64,000 bases of DNA from Thermotoga sp. Mc24 (lineage in GTDB: Bacteria > Thermotogota > Thermotogae > Thermotogales > Thermotogaceae), in assembly GCF_000784835.1 (NCBI RefSeq), contig NZ_JSFH01000011.1:1-64000 (forward strand), read 5' to 3'. Under the pieces are notes generated by a model, which saw only the letters and a program-made list of their open reading frames with translations, had not been told where the DNA came from and searched no databases. Made by a program: the position numbers and the translations under genes. Positions 7,857-16,944 of this stretch are shown piece after piece; position 1 is the stretch's first letter; each line of letters starts with the position of its first letter.

Positions 7857-8911
7857 AACTCCTGCTCTTTGCCGAAGCAGAGAGAACAGAACGCGCCACT
7901 CCCAGAAAGAGAAGGAGAGTAAGAGAAGAAGGTAGAGCTCCCGTATCCAGGGAGCTTAATATGGCTGTCACCTTCCTCGTGTTCGCCTTAGCGCTGAAGA
8001 TTCTTGGATATCAAGGTGTACAGAGGATCACAGAAGACGTTCAGGTCTTCCTATCGTTCGAAGAGACGGAAAATTTACTCGTGAATACTGTGAACGCTTT
8101 TAAAGACGTGTTTTTGATCATAGGAGCCTTTGTGGTGTTCTCCATGGTCGCAGGCGTTATGATAGGCGCCCTTCAGACAAGATTTTTATTCGCTCCGAAA
8201 GCGTTGAAACCTGACCTCAACAGAATCAACCCGATAGAAGGTTTTAAGAGATTGTTCTCACTCAGATCACTCGTGGAACTTTTGAAGTCTGTCCTCAAGG
8301 TCGCCATTGTGGGGATTGTGGTCTATCAGGTCTTGAAAAACAGATGGAGCGAAATGATTCTCCTGACAGAAATGAGCGTGAACGATGCCTTTGTGAAATT
8401 CTGGGGCATCGCCTCTGAGATCACGTTGAAAAGCGGAATGGTCCTTCTCGCTCTCGCTGTTTTCGATTACTTCTACCAGAGATGGGAATTCGAAAAGAGT
8501 ATTCGTATGACGAAGCAGGAAGTGAAGGACGAACTGAAAGAAGTGGAAGGAAATCCCGAGATAAAGCGAAGACAAAGACAAATGATGTATGATATCCTAC
8601 GAAGAAGAATGCTGGAAGAGGTTCCAAAGGCAGATGTTGTGATCACCAACCCCACTCACTTCGCTGTTGCTCTGAAATACGATCCGGACACAATGAACGC
8701 ACCAGTTGTGATAGCGAAAGGTGTGGATCATCTGGCACTGAAAATAATAGAAATCGCAAAAGAGAACGATGTACCCGTTTTGAGAAATCCGTCTCTTGCG
8801 AGGTCTCTATACTACAAAACGGAGATAGGTGAAGAAATTCCGGTAGAATTTTACAGGATAGTTGCGGAGGTACTCGTTTACGTTTACACGAAAAAGGGCG
8901 TGAGAATTTGA
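7787..8911 (+). CDS. flhB: Flagellar export switch protein FlhB
   Basis: About 350-374 residues. Four membrane helices are followed by a cytoplasmic switch domain with the self-cleavage site NPTH (Asn codon at 8648-8650) in VVITNPTHFAVALKYD. The N-terminal motif AERTERATPRKRRRVREEG is the usual FlhB beginning. The true start is unclear. The ATG at 7787 adds about 25 residues before that motif and overlaps fliR by 70 nt, while the family norm would put the start near 7841-7862, where only ATT, ATA or CTG are in frame. FlhB sets the change from rod/hook to filament export substrates. Confidence 0.93.
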   Translation: MGGHGSKDFGAQLERYSRISWEIELLLFAEAERTERATPRKRRRVREEGRAPVSRELNMAVTFLVFALALKILGYQGVQRITEDVQVFLSFEETENLLVNTVNAFKDVFLIIGAFVVFSMVAGVMIGALQTRFLFAPKALKPDLNRINPIEGFKRLFSLRSLVELLKSVLKVAIVGIVVYQVLKNRWSEMILLTEMSVNDAFVKFWGIASEITLKSGMVLLALAVFDYFYQRWEFEKSIRMTKQEVKDELKEVEGNPEIKRRQRQMMYDILRRRMLEEVPKADVVITNPTHFAVALKYDPDTMNAPVVIAKGVDHLALKIIEIAKENDVPVLRNPSLARSLYYKTEIGEEIPVEFYRIVAEVLVYVYTKKGVRI

Positions 8912-10944
8912 AGAATGTAGATATAATCGTTTCTCTGATGATAGTTGCTATCGTCCTTTTAATGGTGCTGCCCGTACCGGACAGGATGCTGGATTTTTTC
9001 CAGATCCTGAACATAACCCTTTCCATGATCATACTGTTTTCTACCATGTACATAAGAAACGCCCTTGAACTCTCTTCATTTCCAACTCTGCTTCTTGTGG
9101 TGACCCTGTTCAGGCTCGGTCTCAACGTAGCTTCAACAAGGCTCATTCTCCTCGAGGGTCCAAAATTCCAGGGACGGGTTATAAGAACCTTCGGAGATTT
9201 CGTTGTAAAAGGAGATTATGTCGTTGGTCTCATCGTCTTTTTCATCCTCGTCATCATCCAGTTCATCGTCATCACCAGGGGTGCGGAGAGAATAGCAGAG
9301 GTGGCCGCAAGATTCACCCTCGACGCTATGCCCGGAAAACAGATGAGTGTGGATGCTGACCTGAACAGCGGATTGATAACCGAGGAAGAAGCGAGGAAAA
9401 GGAGAGAAGACATCAGGAGAGAAGCGGATTTCTATGGAGCCATGGACGGTGCAAGCAAATTCGTGAGAGGAGATGCCATAGCGAGTATTATCATCGTTTT
9501 TATAAACATAATCGGCGGACTTCTGATAGGTATGCTCAGACACGGGATGAGTCTTGTAGAGGCCGCTCAGGAATACGTGATCCTCACCGTGGGAGATGGC
9601 CTTGCGGCACAGATCCCGGCCCTTCTCGTTTCAACCGCCACCGGTATAATTGTCTCCAGGGCCGCATCCAAGGAAAATCTCGGAAAAGATCTCGTCACAG
9701 AACTTTCGAGAGAAACGAAAGTACTCCTCCTCACCGGTGGAGTGTTGATTTTCTTGGGCATTTTCACTCCCATACCGTTCTTCAGCGCCATACTTGGTGG
9801 AGCGTTGATACTTCTTGCGGTGTACACCTCCCGAGCCGTTCCTCAGGAGGAACTGGCGGGTCCTACTCCTACGGAAAGACCCAGTGGGCCAGTTCTCTCT
9901 ACACCTGAAGAGGTTTCCGAGATCATACAGAGCGATACCGTTGAGGTGGAGATCGGCTACGGATTGATACCGCTCGCCGATCCATCACAGGGAGGAGACC
10001 TCCTCGATAGAATCACCTCCATCAGAAAACAGCTCGCATTCGAGCTGGGACTTGTCGTCTCTCCCATCAGAGTAAGGGACAGTGTGCTTTTGAAACCAAA
10101 CGAATATTCCATAAAGATCCGCGGAAGCGAAGTTGCAAGGTACGAACTCGTACCAAACAGGCTCCTCGCCATAAATCCAGGAACTGCTAAGGAAAAGATT
10201 CCTGGTATTCCAACCAGAGAACCAGCGTTCAATTTGGAAGCATACTGGATAGAAGAGTGGAGAAAGGAAGAAGCCCAGCAAAAAGGTTACACGGTCGTGG
10301 ATCCACCAACCGTGTTCGCCACACACCTTTCTGAAGTCCTGAGAAGACACGCCGATGAACTCCTCGGCTTCAAAGAGCTCGAACTTCTTATAGAAGGACT
10401 GAAGGAGAAGTTCCCGAAGCTGGTGGAAGACCTCATACCGGATGTTTTGAAGCCCGCTGAAATCAAAAAGATACTTCAAAGACTTCTAAAAGAGGGAGTA
10501 TCCATTCGAAACCTTCCAACGATCTTTGAAACTCTACTTGAGAGTGCTGAGAAAAGTAAGGATATAGACTACCTCGTGGAAAGCGTAAGGAAAGCGCTGA
10601 GACGTCAAATAGCTTCGATGATCCGTTCCGAAGATGGGAAGATACACGCGATCGTTCTGGAGAGAGACCTCGAGCAGAAGCTCCTGGAATCGCTGAAAGA
10701 ATTAGGAGAAGAAAGGGAGCTTCTTCTCAACCCTGAAGTTTCCAGAGAGTTGATGAACAAAATTTCAAACGAACTGGGAAATCTCATGAAAAAAGGTTAT
10801 CAACCTGTTATCGTGTGTTCGGCAAGGATCAGACCTTACTTTTCCAGATACATAATGCGAACGATCCCGGGTGTTTATGTGATTTCCTACGATGAAATAC
10901 CAGATGACTACATCCTTCAAATTGAAGGTGTGGTGAAATTATGA
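8908..10944 (+). CDS. flhA: Flagellar export gate protein FlhA
   Basis: A 678-residue protein, full length for the family. The N-terminal half has about eight membrane helices, with the conserved FHIPEP-type stretch MPGKQMSVDADLNSGLITEE and a DGASKFVRGDAIA segment. The C-terminal half is the cytosolic ring domain that docks substrates, with YSIKIRGSEVA, DPPTVFATHLSEVLRRHADELLG and RNLPTIFETLLE. It starts at TTG 8908, overlapping the flhB stop as TTGA, and ends by ATGA overlap with flhF. It is the proton-driven core of the export machine. Confidence 0.97.
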   Translation: MKNVDIIVSLMIVAIVLLMVLPVPDRMLDFFQILNITLSMIILFSTMYIRNALELSSFPTLLLVVTLFRLGLNVASTRLILLEGPKFQGRVIRTFGDFVVKGDYVVGLIVFFILVIIQFIVITRGAERIAEVAARFTLDAMPGKQMSVDADLNSGLITEEEARKRREDIRREADFYGAMDGASKFVRGDAIASIIIVFINIIGGLLIGMLRHGMSLVEAAQEYVILTVGDGLAAQIPALLVSTATGIIVSRAASKENLGKDLVTELSRETKVLLLTGGVLIFLGIFTPIPFFSAILGGALILLAVYTSRAVPQEELAGPTPTERPSGPVLSTPEEVSEIIQSDTVEVEIGYGLIPLADPSQGGDLLDRITSIRKQLAFELGLVVSPIRVRDSVLLKPNEYSIKIRGSEVARYELVPNRLLAINPGTAKEKIPGIPTREPAFNLEAYWIEEWRKEEAQQKGYTVVDPPTVFATHLSEVLRRHADELLGFKELELLIEGLKEKFPKLVEDLIPDVLKPAEIKKILQRLLKEGVSIRNLPTIFETLLESAEKSKDIDYLVESVRKALRRQIASMIRSEDGKIHAIVLERDLEQKLLESLKELGEERELLLNPEVSRELMNKISNELGNLMKKGYQPVIVCSARIRPYFSRYIMRTIPGVYVISYDEIPDDYILQIEGVVKL

Positions 10945-12077
10945 AAATAAAAAAATACGTTGCTGAGAGCATCAGAGAAGCGATGATAATGATAAGGAGG
11001 GAACTGGGAGAAAACGCCGTTATTTTGAGTTCTCGAAGAATAAAAAAAGGGGGGTTCTTTGGAATAGGTGGAAGAACGTACTTTGAAGTGACAGCTGCGG
11101 TTGAGGAAGAAAGAGAAAAAGAGGAAAACACGAGCTACAGACTACAGGAAATACTCGTAAAGAATCGACAGATTTCGAACGATAATATCAAAGGGGAGTT
11201 CGATGAGATAAAACGGACGATAAACGAGATAAAGCAGATGCTTGTAACTGAAAAGAGGCAAACTCTACCAGAAGGGCTTTCAAAAATTCTTTACGGTATG
11301 GAGAAACAGGAAATTCTCCCGGAAATCAGATACAAACTGATAGATTTTCTGAGAATGAAGTTTGGAGATCTGGATCCGAATTCGAATGAGACTTTCAAGA
11401 TTTTGTCGGAGCAATTCGCAAACCTTGTGAAGACAAATGCACCAGATTTCAAAAACGCAAAAGTACTCTTTGTGGGAACAACAGGTGTAGGGAAAACTAC
11501 TTCACTCGCCAAACTTGCGGCTCGTTTCAAGATAGACGAAAAGAAAAGAGTCGCTATACTGACACTCGACACGTACCGGATAGCGGCAGCGGAACAGTTG
11601 AAAATATACGCAGATATCATGGACATTCCCATGAAGATCGCTTATACTCCAAAAGAAGCCGAGTACGAAATGATGGCTCTGAAGGATTACGACATCGTTC
11701 TTGTGGACACAGCCGGGAGAAGTCATCAAAACGATCTTCAAATGAGCGAACTCAGAGCACTTTCAGAAGCTGTAAAGCCAGATATCACTTTTCTGGTAAT
11801 TTCTATGAACTACAAGCTCGATGACGTGAAAAGAATCGCTGAAAGGTTCTCCGCCGTGAAACCAACTCACATCATTCTCACCAAAATGGATGAAACATCG
11901 ATGTACGGAACGTTCATAAACATATCAGAAATCACGGGACTTCCCATCGCATTCGTGACAAATGGGCAGAGAGTCCCCGATGATATATTCGAAGCGAATT
12001 CCGTGGAACTTGCCAGGATTGTCGCCGGTGAGGTGTTGAATCATGCCAGATCAGGCGGAACATCTGAGAAAGACTGA
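10941..12077 (+). CDS. flhF: Flagellar biosynthesis GTPase FlhF (SRP-type)
   Basis: A 378-residue SRP-family GTPase that places the flagellum at the cell pole. An N-terminal basic region ([20 protein letters not shown]) and a linker precede the NG domain. P-loop [16 protein letters not shown]2-like [13 protein letters not shown]3 DTAGRSHQ and G4 TKMDE are all present. The ATG at 10941 overlaps flhA (ATGA). It overlaps the start of flhG by 35 nt. FlhG activates FlhF GTPase in known systems, so the pair is expected to be co-regulated. Confidence 0.95.
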   Translation: MKIKKYVAESIREAMIMIRRELGENAVILSSRRIKKGGFFGIGGRTYFEVTAAVEEEREKEENTSYRLQEILVKNRQISNDNIKGEFDEIKRTINEIKQMLVTEKRQTLPEGLSKILYGMEKQEILPEIRYKLIDFLRMKFGDLDPNSNETFKILSEQFANLVKTNAPDFKNAKVLFVGTTGVGKTTSLAKLAARFKIDEKKRVAILTLDTYRIAAAEQLKIYADIMDIPMKIAYTPKEAEYEMMALKDYDIVLVDTAGRSHQNDLQMSELRALSEAVKPDITFLVISMNYKLDDVKRIAERFSAVKPTHIILTKMDETSMYGTFINISEITGLPIAFVTNGQRVPDDIFEANSVELARIVAGEVLNHARSGGTSEKD

Positions 12078-12870
12078 ACCGAATATAATAAGTGTTCTCA
12101 GCGGTAAGGGTGGTGTAGGAAAATCCGTGATAGCTGTCAACCTTTCCCTTGCTCTTAAAGAGAAAGGGTTGAAGGTTCTTCTGTTCGATGCCGACGTGGG
12201 GTTTGGAAGTGTCGAGATTCTCCTCGGTTTCATGGCACCCAAGACCCTGAAAGACTTCTTCAAGTCAAACGTGAGGATAGAAGACATCGTTTTTGAAACA
12301 AAGTACGGCGTGGACGTGCTCAGTTCAGGAATAGACATAGAGGATCTCATTCTCTTCAATTTGAGCGATCGTCGGCGCTTCTTCGACGAGTTTGCCAGAC
12401 TTCTCAAGAAATACGATTATCTCGTTATAGATTTTCCACCGGGGTACAACGAAAACCTGGATGAGTTCTATATCCAATCAGACTTCCTCATTCTCGTTAC
12501 CACTCCGGAACCAACCTCGATCATAAACACCTACACTCTGATAAAGCTTCTCTCGGTGAAAGGGATCACACCTGAGGAGATATTTCTGGTGATGAACATG
12601 GCAAGAAACATGAAAGAAGGAAGACTAGCAGCCGACAGGCTGAAAAGGGTAGTCGAAAAATTCGTTGGTTTTACGATAAAGAACTACTTTGTGATAAAAG
12701 AGGATCAGGTTGTACAGAAGAGTGTGTCCTCACAGGAGCCATTCGTGCAATCCCACAGTCATTCACAACCATCCCTTGCCATCTACGGTCTGAGAGAAAA
12801 GATCTTGAAGGAACCTGTTCAAAAGAAAGGTTTTTTGAGCAAGATAAGACAGATGCTGGGAATAGGGTGA
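12043..12870 (+). CDS. flhG: Flagellar number regulator FlhG (MinD/ParA-like ATPase)
   Basis: A 275-residue MinD-family ATPase. The deviant Walker A motif is KGGVGKS (about residues 21-27), switch [15 protein letters not shown] follows, and [13 protein letters not shown] gives Walker B. A C-terminal amphipathic tail ([12 protein letters not shown]) could bind membrane, as in MinD. Its place directly after flhF identifies it as FlhG (YlxH), which limits flagellar number, rather than the division-site MinD. An N-terminal [13 protein letters not shown] stretch resembles the short DQAxxLR motif of FlhG that stimulates FlhF. Confidence 0.93.
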   Translation: MPDQAEHLRKTEPNIISVLSGKGGVGKSVIAVNLSLALKEKGLKVLLFDADVGFGSVEILLGFMAPKTLKDFFKSNVRIEDIVFETKYGVDVLSSGIDIEDLILFNLSDRRRFFDEFARLLKKYDYLVIDFPPGYNENLDEFYIQSDFLILVTTPEPTSIINTYTLIKLLSVKGITPEEIFLVMNMARNMKEGRLAADRLKRVVEKFVGFTIKNYFVIKEDQVVQKSVSSQEPFVQSHSHSQPSLAIYGLREKILKEPVQKKGFLSKIRQMLGIG

Positions 12871-12876
12871 GAAAGA

Positions 12877-13566
12877 ATGGAGTACTACACGGAGCTTGTC
12901 AACGCAAAAGAAGTGATAAAACCAGGCCAAAATGTGATCGTGGAGGTCTCTGCACCGGAGGATCTGGAAGGTCAGTACAAAAGCAGTGTACATGATGTGG
13001 ATTTTGAAAAGGGAATTCTCATCCTTTCAATGCCGAGCTTCCAAGGAAGATTGGTCCCACTTCCTCGTGGAACCAGGTGTACTGTGATGATACTGGACAG
13101 TTCTGCGATATATGTTTTCAGAACAGGCGTGCTCGAGAGTGGTAGGGATGAAGATGGTTTTCCGGTGACAAAAGTACCTTTCCCTGGAAGATTGAGGAAG
13201 ATTCAAAGGAGAAGATTCAAGAGAATAAAGATATTTCTCGAAGGAACGTACAGGGTCGCTTCGAGGGATGAACCACCGAAAAGATTTGTGACGAAAGATT
13301 TCAGTGCCGGTGGCATGCTCATGGTGGCGAGAGATATTCTGACACCGGAACAGATCATATACGTTACGCTCGATCTGGACGAAGACCTAAAACTCCAGGA
13401 TCACCCGGCGAGAGTTGTGAGGGAAGCAGGTGTTCTCGAAACGGGAGAGAGAATGTACGGTGTGGAGTTTTTGAACGTTCCTCCTGCTCTGGAAAAGAAA
13501 CTGGTGAGTTTTGTTTTCAAGAAAGAGATAGAAATGAGAAACAAGGAAAGGAGTGAAAGCGAATGA
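12877..13566 (+). CDS. PilZ-domain flagellar brake-like protein (YcgR type)
   Basis: A 229-residue protein with an N-terminal YcgR-like beta domain (about residues 10-105) and a C-terminal PilZ domain that should bind cyclic di-GMP. The signature is complete: the arginine cluster RRRFKR near residue 110, followed by DFSAGGM (D/NxSxxG) near residue 143. In other bacteria such proteins slow the flagellar motor when c-di-GMP rises. Its place among flh and che genes supports motility control. SD-like GGGTGAGAAAG precedes ATG 12877, 6 nt after flhG. The end overlaps cheC by 4 nt. Confidence 0.9.
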   Translation: MEYYTELVNAKEVIKPGQNVIVEVSAPEDLEGQYKSSVHDVDFEKGILILSMPSFQGRLVPLPRGTRCTVMILDSSAIYVFRTGVLESGRDEDGFPVTKVPFPGRLRKIQRRRFKRIKIFLEGTYRVASRDEPPKRFVTKDFSAGGMLMVARDILTPEQIIYVTLDLDEDLKLQDHPARVVREAGVLETGERMYGVEFLNVPPALEKKLVSFVFKKEIEMRNKERSESE

Positions 13567-14177
13567 AGATCTCGGAAAGACAGAAAGACCTTTTGAAAGA
13601 GATAGGAAACATAGGGGCCGGAAACGCCGCCACCGCGATTTCTTACATGATAAATAAGAAGGTCGAAATCTCCGTTCCAAACGTGGAAATCGTACCGATC
13701 AGTAAAGTCATATTCGTAGCAAAGGAGCCTGAAGAGATAGTCGTCGGTGTGAAAATGCCTGTAACAGGAGAAATAGAAGGAAGTATTCTTCTCATAATGG
13801 GAACAACAGTTGTGAGGAAAATACTCGAAATTCTGACGGCTCAGTCTCCTGACAATCTGTTGAACCTCGATGAATTTTCCGCTTCGGCGCTTCAGGAGAT
13901 AGGGAACATAATGTGCGGTACTTACGTTTCTGCCCTTGCGGATTTTCTTGGTTTCAAGATCGACACACTTCCTCCACAGCTTGTCATCGACATGATATCT
14001 GCCATATTCGCAGAAGCTTCCATAGAAGAGCTGGAAGATAACTCGGAAGATCAGATAGTGTTCGTAGAAACGCTCTTGAAAATAGAAGAGGAAGAGCCTC
14101 TGACGTCCTACATGATGATGATACCAAAGCCGGGATATCTGGCAAAGATCTTCGAAAGGATGGGGATTCAAGAATGA
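13563..14177 (+). CDS. cheC: CheY-P phosphatase CheC
   Basis: A 204-residue cytosolic phosphatase that removes phosphate from CheY and binds CheD. Both active-site repeats are intact: LKEIGNIGAGNA (Glu13, Asn16) and LQEIGNIMCGTY (about Glu115, Asn118). The pseudo-twofold layout fits the CheC structure known from T. maritima. It starts by ATGA overlap with the PilZ gene and overlaps cheD by 4 nt. CheC and CheD act together in receptor adaptation. Confidence 0.97.
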   Translation: MKISERQKDLLKEIGNIGAGNAATAISYMINKKVEISVPNVEIVPISKVIFVAKEPEEIVVGVKMPVTGEIEGSILLIMGTTVVRKILEILTAQSPDNLLNLDEFSASALQEIGNIMCGTYVSALADFLGFKIDTLPPQLVIDMISAIFAEASIEELEDNSEDQIVFVETLLKIEEEEPLTSYMMMIPKPGYLAKIFERMGIQE

Positions 14178-14647
14178 AAAAAGTCATCGGAATAGGGGAA
14201 TACGCGGTTATGAAAAATCCCGGAGTGATCGTGACTCTTGGGTTGGGATCCTGCGTTGCTGTGTGTATGAGAGATCCTGTGGCGAAAGTCGGAGCCATGG
14301 CACACGTCATGCTCCCAGACAGTGGAGGAAAAACGGACAAACCCGGCAAATACGCAGACACGGCTGTAAAAACACTGGTGGAAGAGCTAAAGAAAATGGG
14401 AGCGAAAGTGGAAAGACTGGAAGCAAAAATAGCGGGTGGGGCCAGTATGTTCGAATCCAAGGGAATGAACATAGGAGCGAGGAACGTGGAAGCAGTGAAA
14501 AAGCACTTGGAAGAATTTGGTATCAAACTGGCGGCGGAAGACACGGGGGGTAACAGAGCAAGGAGCGTTGAATACAATATTGAAACTGGAAAGCTTCTCG
14601 TGAGAAAAGTGGGTGGTGGTGAACAATTAGAAATAAAAGAAATTTAG
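14174..14647 (+). CDS. cheD: Chemoreceptor glutamine deamidase CheD
   Basis: A 157-residue enzyme that deamidates specific glutamines on chemoreceptors to create methylation sites, and is a partner of CheC. The catalytic Cys27 lies in LGLGSCVAVCM and His44 in GAMAHVMLP. A GGASMF motif follows near residue 95. Length equals that of the T. maritima protein crystallised with CheC. It starts by ATGA overlap with cheC, and the sigma gene begins 17 nt later. The receptor fragment at the left edge of the window may be one of its substrates, but that is inference. Confidence 0.97.
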   Translation: MKKVIGIGEYAVMKNPGVIVTLGLGSCVAVCMRDPVAKVGAMAHVMLPDSGGKTDKPGKYADTAVKTLVEELKKMGAKVERLEAKIAGGASMFESKGMNIGARNVEAVKKHLEEFGIKLAAEDTGGNRARSVEYNIETGKLLVRKVGGGEQLEIKEI

Positions 14648-14664
14648 TATGGGACAAGGAAAGT

Positions 14665-15309
14665 ATGATAAGAAGCTTGCTTCCCTTTATAAAGAGAATA
14701 GCGGAAGATCTGGTACAGACCTTACCCCCGAACGTGGAGGTAGACGATCTGATTCAGGAAGGAATCGTCGCGGCCCTGTCTTCTCTGGAAAGGTACGATC
14801 CATCGAAAGCGAGTTTCACGACGTTTATAATGAAGAGAGTGAAAGGTGCAATGTACGATTATCTGAGAAAAATAGACTGGATGCCAAGGAACCTGAGAAA
14901 AAACGTGAAGATGATCGAAAAAGCGATATACGAAAGCGAGGAGTTCCCGTCCGATGAAGAGATAGCCAAAAGAACCGGTCTTGAATTGAAAGAAGTCGTT
15001 CGCACAAGAAACGAAATGATGAGGAAGCAGCTTCTCATGATAGATGCGATGGAAGACGAAATCGTTCTGAAAACAGAAGGACCAGACGAAAACGCGTACC
15101 GCGAGCTCCTGGTGGAAGAGATGAGGAAGGCAATTGAAAAACTCTCGGACAAAGAAAAACTGGTTCTGTCTCTCAGATTCGAAAAGGATCTATCTTTAAA
15201 AGAAATAGCGAAAGTACTCGATGTTTCTGAATCCCGTGTTTCTCAAATTATAAGTAAGTCGCTTCTGAAAATAAAGAAAGAAGTGATGGGCGATGATCAG
15301 GCCGGTTGA
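14665..15309 (+). CDS. fliA: Flagellar sigma factor (sigma-28, FliA)
   Basis: A 214-residue sigma-70-family factor. Region 2 includes VDDLIQEGIVAALSSLERYD and FTTFIMKRVKGAMYDYLRK. The helical region 3 has SDEEIAKRTGLELKEV. Region 4 ends with a helix-turn-helix, SLKEIAKVLDVSESRVSQI. It should direct RNA polymerase to late flagellar and chemotaxis promoters. The ATG at 14665 follows an AAGGA site. The frame stays open a few codons further left but without a start codon. It is somewhat shorter than typical FliA (about 235-250), with little before region 2. Confidence 0.92.
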   Translation: MIRSLLPFIKRIAEDLVQTLPPNVEVDDLIQEGIVAALSSLERYDPSKASFTTFIMKRVKGAMYDYLRKIDWMPRNLRKNVKMIEKAIYESEEFPSDEEIAKRTGLELKEVVRTRNEMMRKQLLMIDAMEDEIVLKTEGPDENAYRELLVEEMRKAIEKLSDKEKLVLSLRFEKDLSLKEIAKVLDVSESRVSQIISKSLLKIKKEVMGDDQAG

Positions 15310-15598
15310 TTTCCAGGGATTTGTCGTGAAGGGTGTGGAGTCCGTTCAAAACATCTCTCAAACGCTGAACCAGCAGACACTGGTTCAGCAGGCCCTTTCT
15401 CAACATCTATTACATCAGATTCAGAGAGAACAAAGTTCAGTTAAAGAGAGTAACACCGCTGAAAGAGCAGAAGTGAGAACTTCCACAGAAAGAAGACAAC
15501 GAGGTTTTTTGAAGACTGGAACTCACCCTTTGCTGAAAAAGAAAAAAACGTCAATAAAAGAAGAGAACAAGGGATTGTTCATGGACGTGAGAACATGA
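15293..15598 (+). CDS. Unknown small protein downstream of fliA
   Basis: 101 residues, not recognised. The first half is rich in Gln and Ser (VQNISQTLNQQTLVQQALSQH) and probably forms one amphipathic helix. The second half is basic and polar with a KKKK cluster near residue 83. No membrane segment or signal peptide. It overlaps fliA by 17 nt and the next gene by 4 nt (ATGA), so it is firmly part of the flagellar run. A structural or regulatory flagellar role is only inferred from position. It looks lineage-restricted. Confidence 0.7.
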   Translation: MIRPVDFQGFVVKGVESVQNISQTLNQQTLVQQALSQHLLHQIQREQSSVKESNTAERAEVRTSTERRQRGFLKTGTHPLLKKKKTSIKEENKGLFMDVRT

Positions 15599-16077
15599 CA
15601 ATAGCATATCTCGATTCAAGAAAGATGGAAGGAAAGTTCATAGGTGGGCTTCTTCTAGTCGACGAAAGAGGAATCCCTGTGGAGTTCAAGTACACAGATC
15701 CGGTGGTTCCAAACGAACTCCAGAAGATCCTCTACGGCAGCTCAATCGACGCCTATTTGAAGGGAGAACTGATTGCAAAAACACTGCTGAAGAAAATGGA
15801 GAAAAGACCGGATTTCGTTTTTGTACGAGATCCGGAGCTTCTGGAAGTGGACGACAGGCTTCTTCTGATCGTGGAAAGAACTGAAAAAGTGGAAACCCCA
15901 ACGCGTGGATCTGAGGAGGAGATTCTTCTGCCGTTCAAAGGATCCTCGGTGAAAATTGTGGGAAAAATATCCGATGAGGACATGAAAAAACTCGCTGATC
16001 TTCTGGAGACCTTCGATGTTATGGAACCATTTCAAAGACTGGAAAAGGCGCTGGAGTATCTATGTTCGGAAAAATAG
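15595..16077 (+). CDS. Unknown conserved Thermotogales protein in the flagellar run
   Basis: 160 residues, no family recognised. The start is strand-rich (IAYLDSRKMEGKFIGGLLLVDERG), followed by a helical region around KILYGSSIDAYLKGELIAKTLL, a second strand block (RLLLIVERTEKVE) and a C-terminal helix (LADLLETFDVMEPFQRLEKAL). It is probably cytosolic, as there is no hydrophobic segment long enough to span a membrane. ATGA overlap with the preceding gene and 16-nt overlap with the next suggest translational coupling. Function unknown. Confidence 0.75.
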   Translation: MTIAYLDSRKMEGKFIGGLLLVDERGIPVEFKYTDPVVPNELQKILYGSSIDAYLKGELIAKTLLKKMEKRPDFVFVRDPELLEVDDRLLLIVERTEKVETPTRGSEEEILLPFKGSSVKIVGKISDEDMKKLADLLETFDVMEPFQRLEKALEYLCSEK

Positions 16078-16727
16078 CTGCCCTGATAAAGAAATGGATA
16101 GAGGGTTTTCTTCTCGAATTGAAAGGTCCTTCTGTTGAAAAAATAGATCCTTCTTTTCAACTTCCAGCTGTAAGGGAACAGCCTTTCCAGAGTAAGGTGA
16201 ACGTTTTCTCTCTAAAAGAAGAAACAACGGTTCACGATGGTACAACAGGCGAACAACAGCTCTCTATAAAAGAATGTTCCCTTGAGAATGAAATACGATG
16301 CAAGACAGGAACTCCAGAAATTCTAATCTCCAAGACCCACCTTTTTAACCCCGATCTTTCGGATTTATCACTCTACAGTGAAAGCGTTCATTTCACAGTC
16401 AAGGTGAAAACGATTCTCTCTGCGAAAGTGGATGTTTTCGCAAACATCAGCATTCCAATTTTGTGGAGAATGAGAATAAAGAGGGAGGTGTTCGTCGACA
16501 GAAAAAAAATAGAAGGAGCACTGAAGGTGCTCCTGGATAATTTGAAAGATAGAAAGATCGACAGGATCAAGTTTGTCGGCTACTATAAGAATGTTCCCGC
16601 TGGTAAAATCAGCTTGTTCTCTTCTGATCTTCTCGTTGAGATCGACAAAGGTCCTTCTAAGAATCTCGTCGTTTTTGAATTAGAAATCAACGGAAAAAGA
16701 AAACACGTTTTCATTTCTGTTCAATGA
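16062..16727 (+). CDS. Unknown protein, last gene of the flagellar run
   Basis: 221 residues, not recognised. A short amphipathic N-terminus (MFGKIAALIKKWIEGFLLEL) could associate with membrane. A polar, low-complexity middle follows, then a C-terminal beta-rich domain (from about residue 105) with alternating hydrophobic strands ending KHVFISVQ. The cysteines do not form a clear metal motif. It overlaps the preceding gene by 16 nt, and its last 17 nt overlap the minus-strand gene 16711-16944 tail to tail. Function unknown. A role with the two preceding genes is inferred. Confidence 0.7.
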   Translation: MFGKIAALIKKWIEGFLLELKGPSVEKIDPSFQLPAVREQPFQSKVNVFSLKEETTVHDGTTGEQQLSIKECSLENEIRCKTGTPEILISKTHLFNPDLSDLSLYSESVHFTVKVKTILSAKVDVFANISIPILWRMRIKREVFVDRKKIEGALKVLLDNLKDRKIDRIKFVGYYKNVPAGKISLFSSDLLVEIDKGPSKNLVVFELEINGKRKHVFISVQ

Positions 16728-16944
16728 GTTTTGATAGTTCTTCGACGTTTTCAATCACTATTTTGAAAAACTTAAAGGCTTCCGTGTCCACTTCGGAATT
16801 CCGGTCCATGAAGTAGTACATCACCTTCTTCTTGAATTGCTCCCTCTCCTCGACAGACATCCTGAGAATTTGAGTAACTATTACCCTGATTCTCGAATCT
16901 TCCTCCATTGCTTTAAGTATTTCTCGTATTTCCGGTTTCATCAC
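16711..16944 (-). CDS. Small helical protein of unknown function, coupled to spoVS
   Basis: 76-77 residues, charged and predicted largely helical (KPEIREILKAMEEDSRIRVIVTQ and ENVEELSKLIEQK), with no membrane segment and no recognised family. GTG at 16944 and ATG at 16941 are alternative starts. Both overlap the spoVS stop (TGATG), so translation is probably coupled to SpoVS. The 3' end overlaps the plus-strand gene by 17 nt. It may work with SpoVS, but only the shared operon supports this. Confidence 0.65.
   Translation of the reverse strand: MMKPEIREILKAMEEDSRIRVIVTQILRMSVEEREQFKKKVMYYFMDRNSEVDTEAFKFFKIVIENVEELSKLIEQK

Noticed and set aside
12043-12870. MinD of the division-site system
   Set aside because: It directly follows and overlaps flhF and begins with a DQAxxLR-like motif, so FlhG fits better. 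No minC or minE is near.
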